DNA from: Microglena sp. YARC
Lineage: Eukaryota > Chlorophyta > Chlorophyceae > Chlamydomonadales > Chlamydomonadaceae
DNA: 64,000 bases
Assembly: GCA_022414725.1 (NCBI GenBank)
Contig: CM039464.1
Span: forward strand, 37,759,372-37,823,371
Direction: 5' to 3'
The notes under the pieces were generated by a model. That model did not search any database, was not told the origin of the DNA, and worked only from the letters and a program-made list of their open reading frames with translations. The stretch's first letter is position 1, and each line of letters opens with the position of its first letter. Below, in pieces: positions 43,529 through 54,845 of this stretch. The position numbers and the translations under genes are program-made.

Positions 43529-43926
43529 GCGCCTTAAGTATTGGCAAACGGTTTGGCAAACGACCCTTTGCCAAACCGGATTAAGGATCCAGCTTGAGAC
43601 CACTCCAGGTGGTTGGTCTTTGCCAAGTTACGGTTACCATGGTACTCTTTCTACTAAGCCCTAGCAAGTTAAATGTTCCTGATTTGATTTGCTACATGGT
43701 TTTACTTTCACCAAGCTTGGACAGACTACTTAGTACACATGTAATTGACCTTGAACTTGGTTACATGGCTCCAGCCAGCAATTTGGCCGGCTGGAGCCAT
43801 GTACCGGTCTGGCTACTAAGCCCTAGCAAGTTTAATGCGCCTGTTTTGAATTGTTACATGGTTTTACAGTAAGCTTGGGCAGACTAACTGGTGAAAAATC
43901 TTAAATCTTGCCAATACTTAAGGCGC
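43529..43926. mobile_element. TIR element with internal palindromes and direct repeats
   Basis: GCGCCTTAAGTATTGGCAA (43529-43547) and its exact reverse complement (43908-43926) bound the element. Inside are a perfect hairpin GGTTTGGCAAA / TTTGCCAAACC (about 43550-43578), two direct copies of an ~80-bp segment starting CTACTAAGCCCTAGCAAGTT (43648 and 43810), and the hairpin ACATGGCTCCAGCC / GGCTGGAGCCATGT (about 43762-43801). No coding frame. A clear target duplication is not evident. Confidence 0.8.
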
Positions 43927-44039
43927 ATGCGGTATGTAATAATGTCCTTTCTTTCTTTTCGATGGACCTATCCTAGGCAGGACCAGCTTTCTGCTAGCAC
44001 CTTTTTGGTGAGGTCGGCGACTCGAATCTCATCTGGAGT

Positions 44040-44900
44040 CCTCGCTCCAGGGATATGCATAAGGATTAGGGCATAAACATTAAAAATCGTGGCACCGATG
44101 CCCAGGTGTAGAGTTTGGGAATGTGGAAACATTAAAATCGTGGCAGCCGATGCCCAGATGTAGCTTTTTACAAGGTGGAAACATTATATATCAGGCGACC
44201 TTTTTGGCTTGCTTAATTGGTGCAGATTGGAGCATTGAATCTCGCAAACAAGCAAAGCAGAACACCGAAACGAGTCTGGGCACAAGGCATGGATAGGGAA
44301 GAGCATCGCCGAGGAAAGTCGCGCACCTGTTGTCGTCTTGGGGGGTGGCCGACCACGGACGGGAGCTATGACAAGCCTTGAGCCTCCGAAAATGGTTCCC
44401 CAGTTGCCTGGGGGTAGGACGTTGGACCTCGCGTTTGTCGGCCGACCGGTCTTCTTCTGCTGCACTTGCATGACGACAGCTAAATGATAGAATCCTTAAA
44501 TGATTCGTCAAGAGTTCGTCAATTTATACGACTACAAGTAAGGACTGTAAACGCGGGGTCGGGCTGTTATTTTGTTTGAATTTGTCGGTGTGTGCTTGTC
44601 GGTGTGTGAACGGCGCGTGGTCGTCGCGTGCTAGTGGCAACGTGGCTATCGCCCAGGTGCCACCTCATCAACTTGCTGGTGAAAGCGCGCGATGCCCTCG
44701 AACTGTTCAAACATTAAAAATCGTGGCACCCGATGCCCAGGTGTAGCATGTGGGAAGTTGGAAACATTAAAGAACGTGGCAGCCGATGCCCAGCTGTAGC
44801 TTTGGGGGAGGTGGAAACATTACTTATGGTGGCGCCCGATGCCCAGGTGTAGCATTTGGGAACCTGGAAACATTAACACACCTGGGGGCGCGATGGACCA
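44040..44900. repeat. ~55-62-bp repeats in two clusters
   Basis: Units of AACATTAAAAATCGTGGCAC, CCGATGCCCAGGTGTAGCAT and TTGGGAAGGTGGA occur twice or more at 44075-44195 and again at 44705-44875. The interval between holds the minus-strand frame at 44184-44471. Confidence 0.85.
44184..44471 (-). CDS. Possible small AT-hook-like protein or fragment
   Basis: The 95-codon minus-strand frame carries two GRP cores in basic surroundings (QQKKTGRPTNARS near residue 4 and PVRGRPPPKTTT near residue 38), reminiscent of AT-hooks, which bind the minor groove of AT-rich DNA. The rest is cysteine-containing and unassigned. It lies between two clusters of the same tandem repeat, so it may be the interior of a mobile element. 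An overlapping frame (44191-44511) is also open; coding status is uncertain. Confidence 0.3.
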   Translation of the reverse strand: MQVQQKKTGRPTNARSNVLPPGNWGTIFGGSRLVIAPVRGRPPPKTTTGARLSSAMLFPIHALCPDSFRCSALLVCEIQCSNLHQLSKPKRSPDI

Positions 44901-44946
44901 AAACGGTAATAAACATTATATATATGCGTGCGCTATATATCGTTGT

Positions 44947-46340
44947 TTTGCATTACATTACATTACATTACATTACATTACATGTTAAAGTCTACTTGAC
45001 ACCGCGAGGGTGTATGAGACTCTGTGCTTTAAACAAAAAGAAAAAGCACCCACAAAGCAAAAAACCCCATTACATCAGGGGTGTGTCGAGGACAAACAAA
45101 CCAAACTCCCAACCACCGTTTTGGTGGCGTAGGTATTAAACCCCTTAGAGCAGGACCCAGATCTCAACCACTTACAGTGGCGGAGGTAAGAAGCTAACAA
45201 ATGAGAAGTCACAAGAAGAAAAAAAGGGATAATAAATTACGGTGCCACTAAGCAGTCCAGGGCTTCCTGTCTTGCTCTTCTACAAGTAGAAAGATAGTCG
45301 GCTAGGTTGCTACAAAAAGACTTAGTGCCATTTCCATTCATAAAGGTTCTGAATGTGGAATCGCAGAATTCCACATTCCATACGGTTAAGTCGGTATCCT
45401 CATGGACATGCCTATAAATATCTGTAAACAGATTCTGGTAGCGGAGGCGAATATCATTATAAAAAGGGCACTCAAACATATGCATTTCATCCTCAGGTTT
45501 TTGGAACCCACACATTTGACAGTGTCTCATTGAGCGAGGGATGTGTGCTCTATCCACCACCCTCATTCTTTCTGTGTTCAGCCAATGGGAACCCATTCTA
45601 AACTGTGCTATAGAACGAATCTGATCCTGCTTATGTAAGGCGGATGTAAAGGGAATCAAGCCATTCTCATCATTGCTGTTGGCTGCGAACCATTTTTGGT
45701 ATCGGAGGCGTTTAAAGCCAACCCTTCTCTCATCAGGGATGTCTCTAACTGCATTGGTGTCACTTGGGTACTTAAACCTCCATGACTCAAAAACTTCAGA
45801 CATAATACCTTCGACATCGACAGCCTCCAAAATGTTGATGTTTTTACTGGATCCTAGCTTGTGGAGAGCACAACGCAAGTCATGAACCCAGCCAGTGTTG
45901 GAGTCAAAAGATTCCTCAATAGCCATTCTAATGAGATCCTCAGGTTCTTTATGTATGGTCTTGTTCCAGAAGCGCAAAGCTTGTTTAAGCCAAGCAAAAC
46001 ACAACGGGGTTCTACCCAGCTCTTCCATGATAATATTAGATGTAGTAGATTGGCAAACACCCAACATTTGTTTAAGTATACCTCTATGCCATTTCTCACA
46101 AGCATGGTCATTTGAGATAAGTGTGTTGTTCAGAATAGAAGGAGCCCACACCTCACAGCCAAAATTCAGGATAGGTTGTACAAGAGAATCAAACAGGTGG
46201 GTGAGAATATCAATATTGTATATCTCCATAGTATGGCATCGCCTATCCATCCTATGTATATCTCCATAGTATGGCATCGCCTATCCATCCTATGTATATC
46301 TCCATAGTATGGCATCGCATATCGCTGGTAACATCCCCTT
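44947..46340 (-). mobile_element. Non-LTR retrotransposon, family B, longer copy
   Basis: The 3' tail is (TAATG)n (44949-44985 as CATTA on the plus strand), followed inward by a 3' UTR shared with 9.84-10.10 kb and a coding region to about 46.2 kb. The 5' side ends in three tandem copies of a ~38-bp unit (ATATCTCCATAGTATGGCAT) at 46220-46325. RT catalytic motifs are missing, so it is 5'-truncated. Confidence 0.85.
45237..46220 (-). pseudogene. C-terminal part of family B retrotransposon protein
   Basis: About 325 codons stay open. The start (LFDSLVQPILNFGCEVWAPS) is the thumb-like region after the RT core in several LINE clades. It continues to LGRTPLCFAWLKQALRFWNK and ends with the zinc knuckle CQMCGFQKPEDEMHMFEC and the tail ADYLSTCRRARQEALDCLVA. 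The knuckle probably binds template RNA or target DNA. The frame is intact, unlike its sister at 9.3-9.8 kb, but the N-terminal half with YXDD is missing. The reported start methionine lies in the 38-bp repeat and is not the natural start. Confidence 0.85.
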
Positions 46341-46609
46341 GATCTCATATTGATATTCAAAGAAAAGGGTGTACGACATCGTACTTTGACACCCCTTGAC
46401 ACAGTCCTACAGACAACAACTTTGTTGGAATTAGTGAAAATGATCCTTGATGCTTTCAATCTTCATATTTTGATCATTGTTTCTCCTCTCATCAGAAAGC
46501 TTATGAATTTGAACTTGGTTACATATGAAGTGATAGGCCATATAAATGATGTGATAGGCCATATTTTTATATAATTAAAGATTCGTGCAGTAATGATGAA
46601 AATAGATAT
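46341..46609. other. No recognisable gene
   Basis: Non-repetitive except for a double GTGATAGGCCATAT motif at about 46530-46565. It leads into the satellite. Confidence 0.4.
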
Positions 46610-49600
46610 CTCTACCCGTCATCAACGCATACGGAACAAAGCAGGTATGCGCCCTCGTATCAGTACAAGGCAGTACAAGGCTGTAAAACAAGCATAAGGA
46701 GCATAGCTGCATGCGCCCAAGATCCTCGTATCAGTACAAGGCAATACAGGGCTGTACAACAAGCAAAATGAGTCAAGGAGGTTTGCGACTGATGTCCTCG
46801 TATCATTACAAGGCAGTACAAGGCTGAACAACAAGCTTAAGGAAAAAAGCAGCTAAGGGCCCAAGGTCCTCGTATCAGTACAAGGCAGCACAAGGCTGTA
46901 CAACAAGCAGAATTAGCAAAGCAGGTATGCGCCCTAGGTCCTCATTTTGGTACAAGGCAGTACAAGGCTGTACAACAATCATAAGAAACAAAGCAGGTAT
47001 GCGCCTAAGGTCCTCGTATCAGAACAAGGCAATACAGGGCTGAACAACATGCATAAGGAACAAAGGAGGTATGCGACTGATGTCCTTGAATAATTACAAG
47101 GCAGCACAAGGCTGTACAACAAGCAGATGTACAAAGCAGGTATGCGCTCAAGGTACTTTTATCAGTTTAAGGCAGTACACGGTTGTACAACAACATAAGG
47201 AACAAAGCAGGTATGCCCCCAAGGTCCTCCTATCTATTCAAGGATGTATGAGGCTGTACAACAAGTCTAAGGATCAAAGAAGGTAAGCTCCCAAGGTCAT
47301 CCTATCTGTGCAAGGGTGTACAAGGATGTACAACAAGCGTAAGGAACAAAGCATGTAGCAGCCCAAGGTCCTTGTATCAGTACAAGGCAGTATAAGGCTG
47401 CACAACAAGCAGAATGCTCAAAGCAGGTATGCGCCCAAGATCCTGGTATCAGTACAAGCAAGGCAGTAGAAGGCTGTACAACAAGCATAAGGAAAGAAGC
47501 AGGTAAGCCCCCAAGGTCCTTGTATCAGTACAAGGCAGGACAAGGCTGTATAACATTCGTAAGGAACAAAGGTGGTATTTCCTCAAGGTTCTCCTATAAG
47601 CACAAGGCAGTACAAGGCTGTACTCCAAGCATAAGGAACAAATGTGGTATGCGCTCAAGGTCCTTGTATCAGTACAAGGCAGTACAAGGTTGTACAACAA
47701 CATTAGGAACAAAGCAGGTATGAGCACACACAAAAATTATCAGTAGAAGGCAGTACAAGGCTGTACAGCAAGCATAAGTAACAAAGCAGGAAACCCCCCA
47801 AGGTAATTGTATCAATACAAGGCAGTACAAGGCTGTACAACAAGTTAAAGGAACAAAGCAGGTATGCGCCCAAGGTCCTCGTATTAGTACAAGGCAGTAC
47901 AATGCTGTACGACAAGCATAAGTAACAAAGCAGGAATGCGCCCGAGGTCCATGTTACAGAACAAGGCAGTACAAGGCAGTAAAACAAACATAAGGAACGA
48001 CGCAGGTATGCACCCATGGTCCTTGTATCTGTACAAGGCAGTACAAGGCTGTACAACAAGCATGAGGAACAAAGCGAGTATGCGCCCAAGATCCTCATTT
48101 CAGTACAAGGCAGTACAAGGCTGTACTACAAGCATAAGGAACAAAGCAGGTATATGCCCAAGGTCTTCGTATCTGTACAAGGCAGTACAACTCTTAGAAT
48201 GAACAAAGTAGGTATGCGCCCGAGGTCCTTGTTCCAGTACAACGCAGTACAAGGCTGATCAACAAGCATAAGGAGCAAAGCGAGTATGCGTCCAGGGTAC
48301 TTCAAATGGCCAGATTGGCCAGCGCTTTAGCGCACTTGAAGACAAATAAACTGCGCTTTGTAGTGCAAAAAGCGCAAAATTTGCTTGCAGCGCCCACAAG
48401 GGGTTGCAAAAAACTGCACTTCAAGCGCAAAGGAAGTCAAAGAGTCAGCGCTCAAAAGTGCAAAAGAACGCGCTTTGAATTACCATGTATGCGTCCAAGG
48501 TCCTCGCTTCATTACAAGGCAGTACAAAGCTGTATAACAGGCGTAATAAACAAAGCAGGTATATGCACAAGGTCCTTGTTTCAGTACAAGGCAGTACAAG
48601 GCTGTACAAGGCTGAAGTACAAGCATAAGGAACAAAGTAGGTTTCTGCCCGAGGTCCTCTTATCAGTACAAGGAAGGACAAGGCTGTACAACAGGCATAA
48701 GGAACAAAGCAGGTATGTTCCCAAGGTTCTCATATCAGTACAAGGCAGTACGAGGCTGTACAACAAGCATAAGGAACAAAGCATGCATGTGCCTAAGGTC
48801 CTTGTATTAGTACAAGGCAGTACAAGGCTGTACACCAAGGATAAGAAACAAAGAAGGTATGTGACAGATGTCCTGGAATCAGTAAAAGACTGTTAAAGGC
48901 TGTACAACAAGCAGAATTAACAAAGCAGATATGCGCCCAAGGTCCTCTTATCAGTACAAGGCAGTACAAGGCTGTAAATCAAGCATAAGGAGCAAAGCAG
49001 GTATGCGCCCAATGTCTTCGTATCTGTACAAGGCAGTACAACTCGCAGAATGAACAAAGTAGGTATACGCCCGAGGTCCTTGTTCTAGTACAACGCAGTA
49101 CAAGGCTGATCATCAAGCATAAGTAGCAATGCGAGTATGTGTCCAAGGTCCTCGTTTCAGTACAAGGCAGTACAAGGCTGTACAACAAGTATAAGGAACA
49201 AGGCCGGTATCTGCCCAAAGTCTGCGTATCAGTACAAGGCAGTACAAGGCAGTACAAGGCTGTACAACAAGCATAAGGAACAAAGCAGGTAAGCTCCAAA
49301 GTTCCTCTTATCAGTACAAGGCAGTGAAAGGCCGTAAAACAAGCATAAGGAACAAAGCAGGTATGTTCCCAAGGTTCTAATATTAGTACAAGGCAGTACA
49401 AGGCTGTACAACAAGCATAAGGAACAAATAATGTATGTGCATAAGGTCCTCATGTTAGTACAAGGCAGTACAAGGCTGTACACCAAGGATAAGAAACAAA
49501 GAAGGTATGCGACAGATGTCCTGGAATCAGTGAAAGACTGTTAAAGGCTGTACAACAAGCAGAATTAACAAAGCAGATATGCGCCCAAGGTCCTCTTATC

Positions 49601-52600
49601 AGTACAAGGCAGTACAAGGCTGTAAATCAAGCATAAGGAGCAAAGCAGGTATGCGCCCAATGTCTTCGTATCTGTACAAGGCAGTACAACTCGCAGAATG
49701 AACAAAGTAGGTATACGCCCGAGGTCCTTGTTCTAGTACAACGCAGTACAAGGCTGATCATCAAGCATAAGTAGCAATGCGAGTATGTGTCCAAGGTCCT
49801 CGTTTCAGTACAAGGCAGTACAAGGCTGTACAACAAGTATAAGGAACAAGGCCGGTATCTGCCCAAAGTCTGCGTATCAGTACAAGGCAGTACAAGGCAG
49901 TACAAGGCTGTACAACAAGCATAAGGAACAAAGCAGGTAAGCTCCAAAGTTCCTCTGATCAGTACAAGGCAGTGAAAGGCCGTACAACAAGCATAAGGAA
50001 CAAAGCAGGTATGTTCCCAAGGTTCTAATATTAGTACAAGGCAGTACAAGGCTGTACAACAAGCATAAGAAACAAATAATGTATGTGCCTAAGGTCCTCA
50101 TGTTAGTACAAGGCAGTACAAGGCTGTACACGAAGGATAAGAAACAAAGAAGGTATGCGACAGATGTCCTGGAATCAGTGAAAGACTGTCAAAGGCTGTA
50201 CAACAAGCAGAATTAACAAAGCAGAAATGCACCCAAGGTCCTCATATCAGTACAAGGCAGTACAAGGCTGTAAATTAAGCATAAGGAGCAAAGCAGGTAT
50301 GCGCACAAGGTTCTCGTATCAGTACAAGGCAGTAAAAAGCTGTACAACAAGGATAAAAAACAAAGCAGGTATGCAGCAGATGTCCTGGAATCAGTAAAAG
50401 ACTGTTAAAGGCTGTACAACAAGCAGAATGAACAAGGCAAGTTGTCGCCCAAGGTCCTCTTATCAGTACAAGGCAGTACAAAGCTGTACAAAAAGTATAA
50501 GGAGCAAAGCAGGTATCCGCCCAAGGTCCGCTTATCAGTACAAGGCAGTGAAGGGCTGTACAACAAGCATAAGTAACAAAGCAGGTATGTTCCCAAGGTT
50601 CTCGTATCAGTACAAGGCAGTACAAGGCTGTACAACAAGTATTAGGAACAAAGCAGGTATGTTCCCAAGGTTCTCGTATCAGTACAAGGCAGTACAAGGC
50701 TGTACAACAAGCATAAGGAACATAGCATGTATGTGCCTTAGGTCCTCATATCAGTACAAGGCAGTACAAGGCTGTACAACAAGGATGAGAAACAAACCAG
50801 GTATGCAGCAGATGTCCTGGAATCAGTAAAAGACTGTTAAAGGCTGTACAACAAGCAGAATGAACAAAGCAAGTTGTCGCCCAAGGTCCTCTTATCAGTA
50901 CAAGGCAGTACAAAGCTGTACAAAAAGTATAAGGAGCAAAGCAGGTATCCGCCCAAGGTCCGCTTATCAGTACAAGGCAGTGAAGGGCTGTACAACAAGC
51001 ATAAGTAACAAAGCAGGTATGTTCCCAAGGTTCTCGTATCAGTACAAGGCAGTACAAGGCTGTACAACAAGTATTAGTAACAAAGCAGGTATGTTCCCAA
51101 GGTTCTCGTATCAGTACAAGGCAGTACAAGGCTGTACAACAAGCATAAGGAACATAGCATGTATGTGCCTTAGGTCCTCATATCAGTACAAGGCAGTACA
51201 AGGCTGTACAACAAGGATGAGAAACAAACCAGGTATGCAGCAGATGTCCTGGAATCAGTAAAAGACTGTTAAAGGCTGTACAACAAGCAGAATGAACAAA
51301 GCAAGTTGTCGCCCAAGGTCCTCTTATCAGTACAAGGCAGTACAAAGCTGTACAATAAGTATAAGGAGCAAAGCAGGTATCCGCCCAAGGTCCGCTTATC
51401 AGTACAAGGCAGTGAAGGGCTGTACAACAAGCATAAGTAACAATACATGTATGTTCCCAAGGTTCTCGTATCAGTACAAGGCAGTACAAGGCTGTACAAC
51501 AAGCATAAGGAACAAAGCAGGTATGTTCCCAAGGTACTCATATCAGTTCAACGCAGTACAAGGCAGTACAACTCGCAGAATGAACAAAGTAGGTATACGC
51601 CCGAGGTCCTTGTTCTAGTACAACGCAGTACAAGGCTGATCATCAAGCATAAGTAGCAATGCGAGTATGTGTCCAAGGTCCTCGTTTCAGTACAAGGCAG
51701 TACAAGGCTGTACACCAAGAATAAGAAACAAAGCATGTATGTGACAGATTTCCTGGAATCAGTAAAAGACTGTTAAAGGCTGTACAACAAGCAGAATGAA
51801 CAAGGCAGATATGCGCCCAAGGTCCTCTTATCAGTACAAGGCAGTAAAAGGCTGTAAATCAGGCATAAGGAGCAAAGCAGTTGTGCGCCCAAGGTTCTCG
51901 TATCAGTACAAGGCAGTACAAGGCTGTACAACAAGCATAAGGAACAAAGCAGGTATGTGCCGAAGGTCCTCTTATCAGTACAAGGCAGTACAAGGCTGTA
52001 CAACAAAAACAAGGAACAAAGCAGGTATGCGCTTAAGGTCCTCTTATCAGTACAAGGCAGTACAAGGCTGTACAACAAGCATAAGGAACAAAGCAGGTAT
52101 GTTCCAAAGGTACTCATATCAGTTCAACGCAGTACAAGGCAGTGCAACTCGCAGAATGAACTAAGTAGGTATACGCCCGAGGTCCTTGTTCTAGTACAAC
52201 GCAGTACAAGGCTGATCATCAAGCATAAGTAGCAATGCGAGTATGTGTCCAAGGTCCTCGTTTCAGTACAAGGCAGTACAAGGCTGTACACCAAGAATAA
52301 GAAACAAAGCATGTATGTGACAGATTTCCTGGAATCAGTAAAAGACTGTTAAAGGCTGTACAACAAGCAGAATGAACAAGGCAGATATGCGCCCAAGGTC
52401 CTCTTATCAGTACAAGGCAGTAAAAGGCTGTAAATCAGGCATAAGGAGCAAAGCAGTTGTGCGCCCAAGGTTCTCGTATCAGTACAAGGCAGTACAAGGC
52501 TGTACAACAAGCATAAGGAACAAAGCAGGTATGTGCCGAAGGTCCTCTTATCAGTACAAGGCAGTACAAGGCTGTACAACAAAAACAAGGAACAAAGCAG

Positions 52601-54058
52601 GTATGCGCTTAAGGTCCTCTTATCAGTACAAGGCAGTACAAGGCTGTACAACAAGTATAAGGAACAAAGCAGGTATGCGCCAAAGACCATTGTATCAGTA
52701 CAAGGCAGTTCAAGGCTGTTCCACAAGCATAAGGAAAAAAACAGGTATCTGCTAAGATCCTCGTATTAGTACAAGGCAGGACAAGGCTGTACAACAAGCA
52801 TAAGGAACATAGCAGGTATGCACCCAAGGTCCTTACATCAGTACAAGGCAGTACAAGGCTGTACAACAAGGATAAGAAACAAAGCAGGTATGAGCCCAAG
52901 GCTTCGAAGTACTACAAGGCAGTACAAGGCTGTACAAAAAGCAGAATGAATCAAGCAGGTATGCGCCCAAGGTCCTTGTAGTAGTACAAGGCAGTAAAAG
53001 GCAGTACAAGGCTGTGCAACAAGCATGAGGAACAAAGCACGCACACACCCATCCAAGGTCCTCTCATCAGTATAAGGCAGTACAAGGCTGTAAAACAAGC
53101 ATAAGGAACAAAGCAGGTATGCACCCAAGGTCTTCGTATTAGCACAAGGCAGTACAAGGCTGTACAACAAGCAGAATGTACAAAGAAGGTATTAGCCAAG
53201 GTCCTCGTATTAGTACAAGGCTGTCCAAGGCTGTCCAACAAGTATAAGGAACAAAGCAGGTAAGCTTAAGGCTATTGTATCATTACAAGGCACTACAAGG
53301 CTGTACAACACGCATAAAAACAAAGCAGGTATGTGCCAAAGGTCCTCTTATCAGTACAAGGCAGTACAAGGCTGAACTACCTCCTAAGCATAAGGAACAA
53401 AGCAGGTTTGTTCCCAAGGTCCTTGTATCAGGACAAGGCAGTACAAGGCAGTGAAAGGCTGTACAATAAGCATAAGGAACGAAGCAGGTATGCGCTAAGA
53501 TCATTGTATGAGTACAAGGCAATACAAGGCTGTTTCACAAGCATAAGGAACAAAGCAGGTATGCACCAAAGGTTCTTGTATTAGAACGAGGCTGTACAAG
53601 GCTCTGCAACAAGCATAAGGAACAAAGCCGGTACCTTATGGGCCTATGGTCCTCGTCTTAGTACAAGGCTGCACAACAAGTATAAGGAGCAAAGCAGGTA
53701 TGCGACTGATGTCCTGGAATCAGTAAAAGACTGTAAAAGGCTGTACAACAAGCAGAATGAACTAAGCAGATATTCGCCCTAGTTCCTCGAATCTGTACGA
53801 GGCAGTACAAGGCTGTACAACAAGCATAAGGAGCAAAGCAGGTATGCGCCCAAGGTCCTCGTATCTGTACAAGGCAGTACAAGGCTGTACAACAAGCATA
53901 AGGAGCAAAGCAGGTATGCGCCCAAGGTCCTCGTATCTGTACAAGGCAGTGCAAGGCTGTACAACAAGCATTAGGAACAAAGATTGTATGCGCCCAAGGT
54001 CCTCGTATCAGTACAAGGCAGTACAAGGCTGTACAACTAGCATAAGGAACAAAGCAGG
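46610..54058. repeat. 72-bp satellite with higher-order units
   Basis: About 100 copies of GTACAACAAGCATAAGGAAC, AAAGCAGGTATGCGCCCAAG, GTCCTCGTATCAGTACAAGG, CAGTACAAGGCT. Left monomers (46.6-48.3 kb) are divergent. From 48.9 kb multi-monomer blocks repeat almost exactly: 648 bp (48.96, 49.61 kb), 432 bp (50.43, 50.86, 51.29 kb) and 576 bp (51.80, 52.37 kb), that is 9, 6 and 8 monomers. From 52.7 kb monomers diverge again. The unit is 24 codons, so many frames stay open on both strands; none is a gene. Confidence 0.96.
48298..48486. mobile_element. 189-bp insertion in the satellite
   Basis: The satellite is interrupted by unrelated sequence rich in AGCGC and GCGCTT words. It is flanked by GTATGCGTCCAGGG (48284-48297) and GTATGCGTCCAAGG (48487-48500), a ~14-bp duplication with one change. 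That length of duplication fits LINE-type (target-primed) insertion. No coding capacity and no obvious poly(A). Confidence 0.7.
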
Positions 54059-54840
54059 TATGCTACCACTGTATAGCCGCCCATATACCCCTTCCCAGCT
54101 CCCTCCTACCAATCAGGCATACACAGAGACGTACCCTAGGGGTATCATGCGTGGAAGCACCAAGGAGGTATTGGAGAGCCTCTACCCTCACATGGCCTGC
54201 ATACTCCACACCAACATTGGACTAGGCGGCCAAGCAGCCACAATTAAACACTCACATGGTGAGTTGTATATGATCGACTCCCTCCACACCAACATTGGAC
54301 TAGGTGGCCAAGCAGCCACAATTAAACATTCACATGGTGAGTTGTATATGATCGACTCCCTCCACAACCAACCCATCTTGCTGAACACCCCTCGCAAATG
54401 GGCCAGCATCCAGGGCCACACCTACACCCTACAACCAGGGCAGCCCAATGAAGAATGGCTAGACCACAACACTTGGGAACTAGGCCACCCCCCCATGAAC
54501 CTTGCTTCTGCTACTGCTGCTGATGATTTTAATGTATACGATGCCAGAAACCCAGATAGCACTGCCATGGAGGAGGACCTGAACTTTACCCCCACCCCCA
54601 TACCAATGGCCATGAACACCAATCACTCACGCACGCCACCCATCTCAGCCCACCCTACCCCTGATGCAACCCAGTTACGATCCCACAGCCCACAAAACTC
54701 TTCACTCATTCCCAACTCTGCCTCGTCACAAAACCAAACTGCCAACACAGACCAAAATGACTTCGTCCCACCCCCAAATAAGAGAAGGACCCCCCCATCA
54801 ACCTTCCGCCATCCCCCCACCCCCCAACCTCAACACCAGC
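54059..54840 (+). pseudogene. ORF1-like region of family A
   Basis: An open frame continues from the satellite through a segment beginning PYTPSQLPPTNQAYTETYPR, so its true start cannot be read. A 78-bp piece (LHTNIGLGGQAATIKHSHGE plus LYMIDS) is duplicated in tandem at 54207-54284 and 54285-54362. The C-terminal half is rich in P, T, N and Q and looks disordered. It may be a nucleic-acid-binding ORF1 product or the N-terminal extension of the polyprotein; no known ORF1 motif is visible. Confidence 0.5.
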
Positions 54841-54845
54841 CCCAA

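Noticed and set aside
46610..54058. Dozens of open frames of 60-196 codons on both strands, some looking like cysteine-rich membrane proteins
   Set aside because: They are translations of a 72-bp (24-codon) satellite; the same peptide repeats in every frame and no independent start, domain or codon pattern supports a gene.
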